Part shown: positions 55,913 to 64,000 of the stretch, one piece after another
Position numbering within the stretch: the first letter of the stretch is position 1
Layout: each line of letters starts with the position of its first letter
NCBI RefSeq assembly: GCF_016862075.1
Contig: NZ_BOMG01000033.1
Span: 27,275 to 91,274 of the forward strand
Length of the DNA: 64,000 bases
Direction of reading: 5' to 3'
DNA from: Actinoplanes couchii
Lineage (GTDB): Bacteria > Actinomycetota > Actinomycetes > Mycobacteriales > Micromonosporaceae
Made by a program: the position numbers and the translations under genes
The notes under the pieces: model-generated
Databases searched by the model: none
Told to the model about the DNA's origin: nothing
The model's input: only the letters and a program-made list of their open reading frames with translations

Positions 55913-57367
55913 TCAGAGGTCGGCGGGGGCGGCCAGCCGGCCGACCACGGCGGTGGCGGCGGCGACCTGCGGCGAGACCAGGTGGGTACGCCCGCCCTTG
56001 CCCTGCCGGCCCTCGAAGTTGCGGTTGGAGGTGGACGCGGCGCGCTGGCCGGGGCTGAGCGTGTCCGGGTTCATGCCCAGGCACATCGAACAGCCGGCGA
56101 ACCGCCACTCGGCGCCCGCCTCGGTGAAGACCTTGTCCAGACCCTCGGCCTCGGCCTGCTCACGCACCAGGTAGGAGCCGGGCACGATCATCATGCGGAC
56201 CCCGTCGGCCACCTTGCGGCCGCGGATCACGTCGGCGGCGGCCCGCAGGTCCTCCAGCCGGCCGTTGGTGCACGAGCCGACGAAGACCACGTCGACCGGG
56301 ACCTCGCGGAACGGGGTGCCGGGGGTGAGGGCCATGTAGTCCAGCGCGCGCTGGGCGGCGCCGCGCTCGACCTCGTCCAGGAAGTCCTCCGGGCTCGGCA
56401 CGACGCTGTTCAGCGCGGCGCCCTGGCCCGGGTTGGTGCCCCAGGTGATGAACGGGCTGATCGCCGCGGCGTCGATGACGATCTCGGTGTCGTACTCGGC
56501 GTCCGCGTCGGTGACGAGGGTCTTCCAGTACTCCACGGCGGCGTCCCAGTCGGCGCCCTTGGCCGCGTGCTTGCGGTCCTTCAGGTAGTCGAAGGTGGTC
56601 TCGTCCGGCGCGATCATGCCGGCCTTGGCGCCCCACTCGATCGACATGTTGCAGATGGTCATCCGGCCCTCCATGGAGAGCTTGCGGATGGCCTCGCCGC
56701 GGTACTCCACGATATGGCCGTTGCCGCCGCCGGTGCCGGTCTGCGTGATCAGGGCGAGGATCAGGTCCTTCGCGGTGACGCCCGGGCCCAGCTCGCCGAC
56801 GACCGTGACGGCCATCGTCTTCGGCTTGGACTGCGGCAGCGTCTGGGTGGCGAGCACGTGCTCGACCTCGCTGGTGCCGATGCCGAACGCGAGGGCGCCG
56901 AACGCGCCGTGGGTGGCGGTGTGCGAGTCGCCGCAGACGATGGTCATGCCGGGCTGGGTGAGACCGAGCTGCGGGCCGATCACGTGCACGATGCCCTGGT
57001 TGACGTCACCCAGCGGGCGGATCTCGACACCGAACTCGGCGCAGTTCTTGCGCAGGGTCTCGATCTGGGTCCGCGAGGTGGTGTCGGCGATCGTGAACAG
57101 CTCGCCGCGCTTGGTGTTGAACGCGGGGTCCGCATACCCGGTCGGGGTGTTGTGGTCCTCCGTCGCGAGCGTGAGGTCGGTCCGGCGAACCGGCCGGCCG
57201 GCCATCCGCAGCCCGTCGAAGGCCTGCGGGCTGGTGACCTCGTGCAGCAGGTGCAGGTCGATGTAGAGCAGGTCGGGCTCACCCTCGGCCGTGCGCACCA
57301 CGTGGTCATCCCAGACCTTCTCGGCCAGGGTCCTGGGTTTCCCGCTCTGGGGAGTGACTCCCACCAT
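55913..57367 (-). CDS. leuC: 3-isopropylmalate dehydratase large subunit
   Basis: 484 residues. It has [32 protein letters not shown] and the 4Fe-4S ligands in GSCTNGR and [11 protein letters not shown] 57367 is preceded by a 49-bp spacer shared with the divergent IclR gene, the expected regulatory arrangement. Confidence 0.97.
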   Translation of the reverse strand: MVGVTPQSGKPRTLAEKVWDDHVVRTAEGEPDLLYIDLHLLHEVTSPQAFDGLRMAGRPVRRTDLTLATEDHNTPTGYADPAFNTKRGELFTIADTTSRTQIETLRKNCAEFGVEIRPLGDVNQGIVHVIGPQLGLTQPGMTIVCGDSHTATHGAFGALAFGIGTSEVEHVLATQTLPQSKPKTMAVTVVGELGPGVTAKDLILALITQTGTGGGNGHIVEYRGEAIRKLSMEGRMTICNMSIEWGAKAGMIAPDETTFDYLKDRKHAAKGADWDAAVEYWKTLVTDADAEYDTEIVIDAAAISPFITWGTNPGQGAALNSVVPSPEDFLDEVERGAAQRALDYMALTPGTPFREVPVDVVFVGSCTNGRLEDLRAAADVIRGRKVADGVRMMIVPGSYLVREQAEAEGLDKVFTEAGAEWRFAGCSMCLGMNPDTLSPGQRAASTSNRNFEGRQGKGGRTHLVSPQVAAATAVVGRLAAPADL

Positions 57368-57416
57368 CTGGACATCCTAAATTCTGGAATGTATGTTTCG
57401 GCTTGTGGGACACAGT
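57368..57416. promoter_or_regulatory. leuC/IclR divergent control region with small inverted repeat
   Basis: The 49-bp spacer is AT-richer than average and contains ATTCTGGAAT (57381-57390), an ATTC-NN-GAAT inverted repeat. It is a plausible operator for the IclR protein controlling leuCD and itself, inferred from NdgR/LtbR behaviour in related bacteria. Promoter elements are not clear. Confidence 0.45.
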
Positions 57417-58103
57417 ATGAGCGGTGTAGGCGTTCTCGACAAGGCGGTTGTCATCCTCGCCGCATGTGTCGACGGCGCCAGCCTTGCCGAGTTGGTCGAG
57501 CGCACCAAGCTGCCGCGGGCGACCGCACATCGCCTGGCCCAGGCCCTGGAGATACATCGGATGCTGGTGCGCGACACTCAAGGAAGATGGCGTCCCGGAC
57601 CCAGATTGGGCGAGTTGGCCAATGCCGCACCGGACGTTCTGCTGACCGCCGCGGAGCCTCTCCTGTCCGCACTTCGGGACGCGACGGGGGAAAGTGCGCA
57701 GCTGTACCTGCGCCGCGCCGACGAACGGATCTGTGTGGCCGCCGCCGAGCGGGCGAGTGGTCTGCGCGACACCGTTCCGGTCGGTTCGGTGCTGCCGATG
57801 GTCGCCGGATCGGCCGCCCAGATCCTGCTCGCGTGGGAGCCGCCGGAGGCTGTCATGCCGCTCCTGCCGCGGTGCAAGTTCACCGGCCGCACCCTGGCCG
57901 AGGTGCGCCGTCGCGGCTGGGCGCAGAGTGTCGCCGAGCGCGAGCCGGGTGTGGCGAGCGTCTCCGCGCCGATCCGCGACCGGACCGGCCGGGTGATCGC
58001 CTCCATCTCGATAAGTGGACCGATCGAGCGTCTCGGCCGCCGCCCCGGCGAACGCCACGCGATGGCAGTGGTCCGGGCCGGACAGCGTCTTTCCGGGCTG
58101 TAA
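57417..58103 (+). CDS. ndgR: IclR-family leucine regulator (NdgR/LtbR type)
   Basis: About 228 residues. An N-terminal winged helix-turn-helix (AELVERTKLPRATAHRLAQAL) is followed by an IclR effector domain (GSVLPMVAGSAAQILLAW, SVAEREPGVASVSAPIRD). ATG 57417 is preferred over ATG 57393 for its GGGA spacing and family length. The conserved position divergent from leuCD identifies the NdgR/LtbR orthologue, which controls leucine genes and amino-acid-responsive metabolism. Confidence 0.9.
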   Translation: MSGVGVLDKAVVILAACVDGASLAELVERTKLPRATAHRLAQALEIHRMLVRDTQGRWRPGPRLGELANAAPDVLLTAAEPLLSALRDATGESAQLYLRRADERICVAAAERASGLRDTVPVGSVLPMVAGSAAQILLAWEPPEAVMPLLPRCKFTGRTLAEVRRRGWAQSVAEREPGVASVSAPIRDRTGRVIASISISGPIERLGRRPGERHAMAVVRAGQRLSGL

Positions 58104-58135
58104 CTCATCGATGACTGTCCGATAGGCTGCGCGCC

Positions 58136-60871
58136 GTGCGGCTCTTCGGGCAGGAAGAACGGCTCTTCGGACGCGACAGCGAATGCGCCCGGCTCGACGG
58201 TCTCCTCCGGGAGGCGCGAGGCGGGCGCAGCGCGGCCATGGTCCTGCGCGGCGAGGCGGGCGTCGGCAAGACCGCATTGCTCCGGTACGTGGTGGCCACC
58301 GCCCCGCAAGCCCTGGTGATCAGCGGGGTCGAGGCCGAGGCCGAATTCCCGTACGCCGGCCTGCATCGTCTCCTCCTCCCCCTGCTGCCGGAACGTGACC
58401 GCCTGCCGGTCGCCCAGCGATCCGCTCTGGAGGTCGCCTGCGGCCTGACCGACGGCCCGCCCGCCGACCTCTTCCTGGTCAGCCTCGCGGCCCTCACCCT
58501 GATCGCCGCGCGACCCCGGCTCTGTGTGGTCGACGACGCGCACTGGCTCGACCCGGAGTCGGCCCGCGCGCTCGCCTTCGTGGCCCGCCGCCTGCACGCC
58601 GAGGGTGTCGTCCTGCTCTTCGGGCAGCGGGTCGTCGCCGACGACCCGGGCCATCTGTCCGGGCTGGACGTGCTGGAGATCACCGGCCTGCCCCGGGACG
58701 CCGCGATGGCGCTGCTCTCCGACGTGGTCACCGGCGACCTGGACCTGAGCCTGGCCGAGCAGGTCGCCGCGACCACCGGCGGCAACCCGCTCGCCCTCAC
58801 CGACCTGGGCCGGGAGCTCACCACCGACCAGCTCAGCGGCGCCTCCCCACTGCCCGAGCCGATGCCGATCGGCAGCCGCCTGGAGAACCACTACGCCGCC
58901 CGGGTCCGCGGCTACCCACCGGCCACCCGCACCTGGCTGGTGCTCGCCGCGGCCGGCGCCGGCGGGCGCACCGACCAGCTGCTGGCCGCGGCCCGGCAGC
59001 TCGGCACCGGCCCGGACCAGGCCGCACCCGCCGAATCGGACCGGCTGGTCACCGGGCTCCCGCCACTGGACTTCCGGCATCCGCTGGTGCGGTCGGCGGT
59101 CTACGGCGACGCCGTCCCGGCCCAGCGCCGGGCCGTGCACGCCGCCCTCGCCGCGGCGATCACCGGCCCGGCCGACGCCGACCGGCGGGCCTGGCACCTG
59201 GGCGCGGCCACCGCCGCCCCGGACGAGTCGGTCGCCGCCGTCCTGGAACGAGGCGCCGACCGGGCCGGCGCCCGCGGCGGCCACACCGCCCGGGCCGGGT
59301 TCCTGACCCGGGCCGCCGAACTCACCCCGGAACCCGGCGCTCGGGCGGTCCGCCAGGTGCGGGCGGCCGGAGCGGCGATGGCGGCCGGCGCCCCGGCCCG
59401 CGCGCTGCTGCTCCTGGACCAGGTGGACGCCGGCCCGCTCACCGGCCCGGCCCGCGGCGAAGCGCTGCTGACCAGGGCGTTCGCGATCATCAACGCCGGG
59501 GTGCCGACCGGCCAGCGGGACGCCGTCGGGTTGTGCCTGGCCGCCGCCGCGGCGTTCGGGGACGACCGTGGACGGGCCCGGCAGGCGGTGGTCCAGGCGA
59601 TCGAGCACGTGCTGTCCGCCGAGCACCTGGGCGGCACCGGCGAACCCGAGGTCGCCGCCGCGGCCGCCCCGCTCGCCGGTGACGACCACGTCGACGGTCT
59701 CGTCCTCGCCGCGTACACCGCGTTCGTCGTGGACGGTTACCCGGACTGCGTGCCGGCGGTCCGCCGGGCCGCCGCCGCCATCGCCGACCCGGACCTGCCC
59801 GGCGAGATTCTGCTGGCCCGGTTCGCCATCGGAGTGAACTTCTGCACCCTCACCTGGGACGAGGAGACCAAGGCCGGGATCCTGGACCGGGCCGGGGAGG
59901 TGGCCCGGGCCACCGGGGCCCTGCACCGCCTCGACATGATCCACTTCATCGCGGCGATGACCTGCGCGGCCCTCGGCCGGCTCGACGAGGCCGACCGGCA
60001 CGACGCGACCGGACTGCGCCTGCGCCGGGCCATCGGGGCCACCGCCGAACAGGAACTGGTCTGGCGGCACCCGGAACTGGTCACCTGGCGCGCCCCCGAC
60101 GGCATCCGGGAGACCGCCGGCCAGGCGCTCGAGGTCTTCGCGATGCTGCATCTCGGCAGCATGCACGCGGTCACCCGCCTGCATCTGGCCATCCTCGACC
60201 TCGGCGACAGCAGGTGGTCCTCAGCCCGGGAGATCCTGCTCACCATCGTCGAGCCGGGACACCCGCGGCGGTACGCGTGGGCCCTGCCCGAGCTGGTGGA
60301 AGCCGCGTTGCGGGCCGGCGACCGGCGGACCGCGCGAGCCGCCTGCGACGACCTGGAACGCACCGCCGGCGCGAGCGGGACACCCCGGGCGCTCGGCCTG
60401 CTGGAGCGGTCCCGGGCCCTGCTGGCCGGGCCGGACACCGCCGAGGCCCACTACCGGGCGGCGATCGGGCACCTCGACGGCACCCTGGCCCACGGTGACC
60501 TGGCCCGGGCCCGGCTGCTCTACGGCGAATGGCTCCGGCGCAGACGGCGGCGCCGGGACGCGCGGGACCAGCTCGCCGCCGCGAACGAGATGTTCGAACG
60601 GGTCCGGGCCGTCGCGTTCGCCAGACGGGCGGCCGGCGAACTCGCGGCGCTCGGCGAGATCACCAGGTCACCCGTACCGGAAAACCATGATCTTGAACTG
60701 ACCGCGCAGGAGGCGGCGGTGGCCCGGCTCGCCCGCACCGGCGCCACCAACGCCGAGATCGCCGCGCATCTGTTCCTCAGCCCCAGCACCGTCGACTACC
60801 ACCTGCGGAAGGTGTTCCGGAAACTCGGCGTCAACTCCCGGCGGCAGCTGCGGGCGACCCTGCAGGACTGA
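58136..60871 (+). CDS. Large LuxR-family ATPase regulator (LAL type)
   Basis: 911 residues. The N-terminal STAND/AAA ATPase module has Walker A GEAGVGKT (39-46) and Walker [12 protein letters not shown]. The long helical middle is probably TPR-like. The C-terminal LuxR helix-turn-helix (about 848-908) has [23 protein letters not shown] and [16 protein letters not shown]. Probable pathway-specific activator. A TAGGCT hexamer at 58122-58127 sits about 8 nt before the GTG, as in leaderless genes. A 52-nt gap precedes the hydrolase gene. Confidence 0.93.
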   Translation: MRLFGQEERLFGRDSECARLDGLLREARGGRSAAMVLRGEAGVGKTALLRYVVATAPQALVISGVEAEAEFPYAGLHRLLLPLLPERDRLPVAQRSALEVACGLTDGPPADLFLVSLAALTLIAARPRLCVVDDAHWLDPESARALAFVARRLHAEGVVLLFGQRVVADDPGHLSGLDVLEITGLPRDAAMALLSDVVTGDLDLSLAEQVAATTGGNPLALTDLGRELTTDQLSGASPLPEPMPIGSRLENHYAARVRGYPPATRTWLVLAAAGAGGRTDQLLAAARQLGTGPDQAAPAESDRLVTGLPPLDFRHPLVRSAVYGDAVPAQRRAVHAALAAAITGPADADRRAWHLGAATAAPDESVAAVLERGADRAGARGGHTARAGFLTRAAELTPEPGARAVRQVRAAGAAMAAGAPARALLLLDQVDAGPLTGPARGEALLTRAFAIINAGVPTGQRDAVGLCLAAAAAFGDDRGRARQAVVQAIEHVLSAEHLGGTGEPEVAAAAAPLAGDDHVDGLVLAAYTAFVVDGYPDCVPAVRRAAAAIADPDLPGEILLARFAIGVNFCTLTWDEETKAGILDRAGEVARATGALHRLDMIHFIAAMTCAALGRLDEADRHDATGLRLRRAIGATAEQELVWRHPELVTWRAPDGIRETAGQALEVFAMLHLGSMHAVTRLHLAILDLGDSRWSSAREILLTIVEPGHPRRYAWALPELVEAALRAGDRRTARAACDDLERTAGASGTPRALGLLERSRALLAGPDTAEAHYRAAIGHLDGTLAHGDLARARLLYGEWLRRRRRRRDARDQLAAANEMFERVRAVAFARRAAGELAALGEITRSPVPENHDLELTAQEAAVARLARTGATNAEIAAHLFLSPSTVDYHLRKVFRKLGVNSRRQLRATLQD

Positions 60872-60923
60872 CTACGCGTTCCACGGGATTCGCGGGTGGG
60901 AGCGTTCCCCGCAGGATCGGTCC

Positions 60924-61712
60924 ATGAGACCGATCGTTCTGGTGCACGGATTCTGGGTCACCCCACGCAGCTGGGAGAACTGGATCGCCCACTACGAGGC
61001 GCTCGGCCACCGGGTGATCGCGCCCGCCTACCCCGGTTTCGAAGCCGAGGTGGAGGCGCTCAACGCCGACCCGGCGCCGATCGTGGACGTCACCGTCCCG
61101 CAGATCATCGCCCACCTGGAGTCGGAGATCCGGAACCTGCCCGAACCGCCGATCATCATCGGACACTCGGCAGGTGGGGCGTTCACCCAGATCCTGCTCG
61201 ACCACGGCTACGGCGCAGCCGGCGTGGCGATGAACTCGGCACCCACCGAAGGCGTCCGGGTGGTCCCGCTGACCCAGGTCAAATCCACCTTCCCGGTGCT
61301 GAAGAGCCCCGCCAACCGGCACAAGGCGGTGCCGCTGACACTGGAACAGTGGACGTACGCGTTCACCAACACGTTCCCGCCGGACGAATCCCGGGCGCTG
61401 TACGAGCGGTATGCGATCCCCGCCAACGGTGGCCTCCTGTGGGGCAGCGTGCTCGCCAACTTCCAGCCCGGCCACCAGGACACCTGGGTCGATTACCACA
61501 ACGACGACCGGGCGCCGCTGCTGTTCGTCTCCGGATCCGAGGACCACATCATGCCGCCCGAGGTGCAGCGCTCCAACCTTCGGCACTACACATCAAAAAC
61601 CACCACCGAGATCCGCGAGTACGAGGGATACGCGCACCTGTTGCCCGCCCAGAAAGGGTGGGAGCAGATCGCGGACGAGGTCCTCGACTGGGCGCTGCGG
61701 CACGCCCGATGA
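60924..61712 (+). CDS. Alpha/beta hydrolase
   Basis: 262 residues. It has VHGFWVTPRSWENW (oxyanion region), the nucleophile elbow GHSAGG with Ser82, an Asp in GSEDHIMP and a His in EGYAHLLP, completing the triad. Substrate unknown; esterase or lactonase activity is plausible. ATG preceded by AGGA. Its TGA overlaps the next gene (ATGA), so the two are coupled. It may be a target of the upstream LuxR-type regulator. Confidence 0.92.
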   Translation: MRPIVLVHGFWVTPRSWENWIAHYEALGHRVIAPAYPGFEAEVEALNADPAPIVDVTVPQIIAHLESEIRNLPEPPIIIGHSAGGAFTQILLDHGYGAAGVAMNSAPTEGVRVVPLTQVKSTFPVLKSPANRHKAVPLTLEQWTYAFTNTFPPDESRALYERYAIPANGGLLWGSVLANFQPGHQDTWVDYHNDDRAPLLFVSGSEDHIMPPEVQRSNLRHYTSKTTTEIREYEGYAHLLPAQKGWEQIADEVLDWALRHAR

Positions 61713-62836
61713 CCGTCACCATCACCCACATCGGCGGCCCGACCACCCTGATCGAAATCGCCGGCCTGCGCCTGCTGACCGACCCGACCTTCGACGCCCC
61801 CGGCCGCCGCTACTCGTTCGGCCTGGGCACATCATCGGTGAAGACAACCGGCCCGGCGATCCCCGCGGAAGCCCTGGGCAGAATCGACGCCGTCCTCCTG
61901 ACCCACGACCACCACAGCGACAACCTGGACGATGCGGGCCGCGCGTTACTCCCGTCGATCCCCCTGGTCCTGACCACCGCGAGCGGCGCGCGCCGCCTCA
62001 ACGCCGCCACTTCCGGCCCTTCTTCCTCTTCCTCTTCCTCTTCCTCCGGGCCTTCTACTTCTTCTTCCTCCCCTTCCTCTTCTTTCTCCGGGCCTTCTCC
62101 TACCGGCCCCTCTTCCTCCCCCGGGCCCTTTCCCTCTTCCTTCTCCTCTTCCGGGCCTTCCTCAGCCGGGCCTTCTTCCTCCGCCTCTTCCGGGCCTTCC
62201 CCAGCTGGGCCTTCTTCCTCCGGCGTCTCCCTTCCTTCCGCGCCGTCCTCAGCCGGGCCTTCTTCCTCCGCTTCTTCCGGGCCTTCCCCAGCCGGGCCTT
62301 CTTCCTCCGCCTCTTCCGGGCCTTCCGCGCCGCCCGGCTCCTCAGGGCCCCCTTCTCCCGCCGGGCCTGGGGCTTTCCGGGCGGGCAACGCTCGGGGGCT
62401 GGTGCCGTGGCAGGAGACGACCGTCGGCGACCTGACGGTGACGGCCACCCCGGCCCGGCACGGCCCACCGTTGAGCCGGCCGATCGTCGGCGACGCCATC
62501 GGATTCGCGTTGCGGCCGCCCGGCAGCACATCGGTGATCTGGATCTCCGGCGACACCGTGCTGTTCAGCGGAGTGCGAGAGGTGGCGGCCCGCTTCACCG
62601 TCGACACCGCGATCCTGCACCTGGGCAGCGTGCAGTTCGGCCTGACCGGCCCACTCCGCTACACGATGACCGGCCGGGACGGCGCCCGCCTGATCGAATC
62701 CCTGCGCCCACGCCGGGTGGTACCGGTCCACTACGAAGGCTGGTCCCATTTCCACGAGGGCCGGGCCGGCGTCGAGGCGGCCTTCCCCGCCGGCGTCCTC
62801 ACATGGCTGACCCCGGGCGTACCGCAGGAGGTCTGA
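61709..62836 (+). CDS. Metallo-beta-lactamase-fold protein split by a Ser/Pro-rich insertion
   Basis: 375 residues. UlaG-like N-terminal part: THIGGPTTLIEIAGLRLLTDPTFD and LLTHDHHSDNLD (HxHxxD metal site). C-terminal part: LTVTATPARHGPP, ISGDTVLF and VVPVHYEGWSHFHEG. The halves match one continuous domain of about 250 residues, but between RRLNAA (about residue 100) and NARGLVPWQ (about 226) lies about 125 residues of Ser/Pro/Gly low complexity. The domain may still fold if the insert loops out. Coupled to the alpha/beta hydrolase. Confidence 0.82.
   Translation: MTVTITHIGGPTTLIEIAGLRLLTDPTFDAPGRRYSFGLGTSSVKTTGPAIPAEALGRIDAVLLTHDHHSDNLDDAGRALLPSIPLVLTTASGARRLNAATSGPSSSSSSSSSGPSTSSSSPSSSFSGPSPTGPSSSPGPFPSSFSSSGPSSAGPSSSASSGPSPAGPSSSGVSLPSAPSSAGPSSSASSGPSPAGPSSSASSGPSAPPGSSGPPSPAGPGAFRAGNARGLVPWQETTVGDLTVTATPARHGPPLSRPIVGDAIGFALRPPGSTSVIWISGDTVLFSGVREVAARFTVDTAILHLGSVQFGLTGPLRYTMTGRDGARLIESLRPRRVVPVHYEGWSHFHEGRAGVEAAFPAGVLTWLTPGVPQEV
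62010..62350 (+). repeat. CT-rich polypyrimidine low-complexity tract inside the gene
   Basis: Runs of TTCCTC and CTTCTT, plus repeats of a GGGCCTTCCCCAGCCGGG core, make almost the whole segment pyrimidine-rich on the plus strand. It interrupts the metallo-beta-lactamase-fold gene in frame, coding for Ser/Pro/Gly. Mirror-like homopyrimidine tracts of this length can form triplex DNA; that is inference. Confidence 0.85.
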
Positions 62837-63045
62837 TCTCTCCCGGCTCTTTCCTTTGACCGGCTCTTTCCTTTGACCAGGCGCCCTTCCCCGGACCGGC
62901 TCTTCCCTCGACCGGCCTTCCCCGGGTCGGCTATCCCCTGGATCAGCCCTTCCCCGGCACCTCTCTCCTGGCCGGCTATCCCCTGGGCGGCTATCCCCTG
63001 GCAGCTCTCCCCTGGGCCGGCTCTTCCCCTTGATCAGGTCTTTCC
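62837..63045. repeat. Degenerate short tandem repeats between convergent genes
   Basis: The spacer is built of CCGGCTCTTTCCTTTGA (twice) and CGGCTATCCCCTGG (three times, two adjacent) type units with similar TTCCCC interiors. It has pyrimidine bias like the neighbouring in-gene tract. No gene and no clear terminator hairpin are seen. Confidence 0.7.
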
Positions 63046-63050
63046 CTTGG

Positions 63051-63722
63051 TCAGGGGGTCCAGACGGCGTTGTCGTGCGCGAAGACGATCCGTTTCGGGT
63101 CGAAGGCGAGGAGAGTTCCGATCCATTCCGGACTCGGCACGACACCCGTGCGGTGGGCAAGGGCATCCGAGGTGAACCCGGTGGCATGGTCGTGACTCTG
63201 CCCGGCGACGATCACCGTCCCGTCAGCGGCGGTGACCACCACCGACTGGTGCCCGGCGGTATGCCCCGGGGTAGGCAGAATCCGCACCCCCGGAAGAATT
63301 TCGGCAGCCCCGTCCAGCTCCTCGTACCGCGCTCCCGGATGATCCACCAACTCCGGAAGGGTGTGCCACTTCACGTTCCGAGCAAGATCGAGTTCAGTCC
63401 GCTGCACGAAGACCGGCCGCCCCGAGAGTTCCGGATTCCCTCCGCAGTGGTCGAAGTGCAGATGGCAGTTGACCACATATCCGATGTCGTCGACGGTCGT
63501 CCCGACAGCCGTAAGGGCAGCCCCGAGCCCAACGCGCCGGGGTTGATAGTGCTGATCGACGTCAGGATGCCCACCCATCCCGGTATCCACGAGAACCCGC
63601 CCGTCCGGATGCTCAACGAGATACCCAAAGGTGGGCTCAACCCGGGCAAGCCCAGTCCCAGTCTCCCCAGCCGGCCGAACAAACCACCCAAAATCCACCC
63701 GCCGAACCGTGACATCCCTCAT
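63051..63722 (-). CDS. AHL-lactonase-like metallo-beta-lactamase-fold hydrolase
   Basis: About 223 residues. The zinc-binding motif is NCHLHFDHCGG (HxHxDH), followed by TPGHTAGHQSVV and VIVAGQSHDHATG with further ligands. The start MRDVTVRRVDFGWFVRPAG fits the AHL-lactonase family. Signal-lactone or other ester hydrolysis is inferred. The frame continues 40 codons upstream; ATG 63722 is chosen, with GGGGG close by. Confidence 0.88.
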   Translation of the reverse strand: MRDVTVRRVDFGWFVRPAGETGTGLARVEPTFGYLVEHPDGRVLVDTGMGGHPDVDQHYQPRRVGLGAALTAVGTTVDDIGYVVNCHLHFDHCGGNPELSGRPVFVQRTELDLARNVKWHTLPELVDHPGARYEELDGAAEILPGVRILPTPGHTAGHQSVVVTAADGTVIVAGQSHDHATGFTSDALAHRTGVVPSPEWIGTLLAFDPKRIVFAHDNAVWTP

Positions 63723-63931
63723 CCCCCGAAGTATCCCGACCACACCCCACAATCCCGCCCTCAATCTCCGCAGAGCAGAAGCACCCCAACCACCCCAGCC
63801 AAACAAGACACGGCCCAACAAGGCAGAACGTGACGGAAACACGGCTTGGAGGGAGGTCCTGTAGGTGGACCTCAGCGAAAGAGGAGCCGCACGGGCCGCA
63901 CGGGACGAGCCGCACGGGCCGGGCCGCGCGA

Positions 63932-64000
63932 GCCGGGCGGGCCGAGCCGAGCCGGGCGGGCCGAGCCGAGCCGGGCGGGCCGAGCCGAGCCGGGCGGGCC
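63932..64000. repeat. 19-bp GC-rich tandem repeats at the right edge
   Basis: The unit GCCGGGCGGGCCGAGCCGA starts at 63932, 63951, 63970 and 63989, a strict 19-bp period, and continues past the window. A GTG at 63865 with GGAGG 8 nt upstream opens a plus-strand frame through the array. With a 19-bp unit the frame would read all three phases, and I cannot tell whether it is coding. Confidence 0.85.

Noticed and set aside
62010..62350. Frameshifted or broken metallo-beta-lactamase gene
   Set aside because: Both halves stay in one frame with no stop, so it is an insertion rather than a pseudogene as far as the sequence shows.

Overview
The window is a 64-kb stretch of a very GC-rich actinobacterial chromosome. 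GTG and TTG starts are frequent, and 4-bp stop/start overlaps (ATGA, GTGA, TTGA) link many genes. The core gene order amtB-glnK-glnD / ftsY / smc / mutM / rnc / plsX / rpmF / yceD / sepIVA / coaD / rsmD / recG / rpmB / thiL / ddl / gpsA / plsC / fbiD / ppk / mutT1 / hupB / leuD / leuC / IclR regulator is the same backbone I know from Mycobacterium tuberculosis Rv2918c-Rv2989. The interspersed surface-glycan genes and the LPXTG and DUF4190 proteins suggest Micromonosporaceae, most likely Actinoplanes or a close relative. That assignment is inference. I see no rRNA, tRNA, CRISPR array, IS element or prophage.

Layout. (1) 1-8.1 kb is a cell-surface glycan block. Two paralogous glycosyltransferases, each with a GT2 and a GT-B-like domain, flank a membrane-anchored methyltransferase and an OafA-type acyltransferase with an SGNH domain. 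(2) 8.2-12.4 kb is the nitrogen operon amtB-glnK-glnD, with a candidate GlnR operator upstream. (3) 12.4-20.8 kb carries an APH-like kinase, ftsY, a PhoD-like phosphatase overlapping a HAD hydrolase, smc, and a tiny coiled-coil protein. (4) 21.4-25.3 kb is a tightly overlapping three-gene cassette: PelF-like GT4, polytopic membrane protein, short spherulin-4-like protein. It resembles a reduced Pel-type exopolysaccharide system and is followed by about 0.4 kb of non-coding tandem repeats. (5) 25.8-28.5 kb holds two paralogous low-complexity/DUF4190/septum-formation proteins that share a conserved promoter. (6) 28.6-34.8 kb is the mutM, PIG-V-like, rnc, plsX, rpmF, yceD, sepIVA, coaD, rsmD core. 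(7) 35.0-37.5 kb encodes two LPXTG proteins. (8) 37.5-44.7 kb carries a DUF952 protein, recG, a DhaL/FakA-like protein, rpmB, a GNAT, thiL, a RAM-domain protein and a DUF3515 protein. (9) 44.7-50.7 kb carries ddl, a degenerate phosphatase, a zinc ribbon, a cystathionine-gamma-lyase-type enzyme, gpsA, plsC, fbiD and a small cold-shock-like protein. (10) 50.7-58.1 kb carries ppk, mutT1, a small membrane protein, hupB, and leuCD with a divergent IclR regulator. (11) 58.1-64 kb is accessory: a large LuxR-family ATPase regulator, an alpha/beta hydrolase, a metallo-beta-lactamase-fold protein split by a Ser/Pro-rich pyrimidine-tract insertion, an AHL-lactonase-like protein, and GC-rich tandem repeats at the right edge.

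How the genes fit together. The core supplies ammonium uptake and its PII signalling, SRP targeting, chromosome condensation, base-excision repair and replication restart, phospholipid and CoA synthesis, ribosomal proteins, peptidoglycan precursors, F420, polyphosphate, nucleotide sanitation and leucine synthesis. Accessory blocks inserted between them mostly concern the cell envelope. The most interesting candidates are the Pel-like cassette, the interrupted metallo-beta-lactamase-fold gene, the DUF4190 pair with shared promoters, and the unusual number of short tandem repeats inside and between genes.
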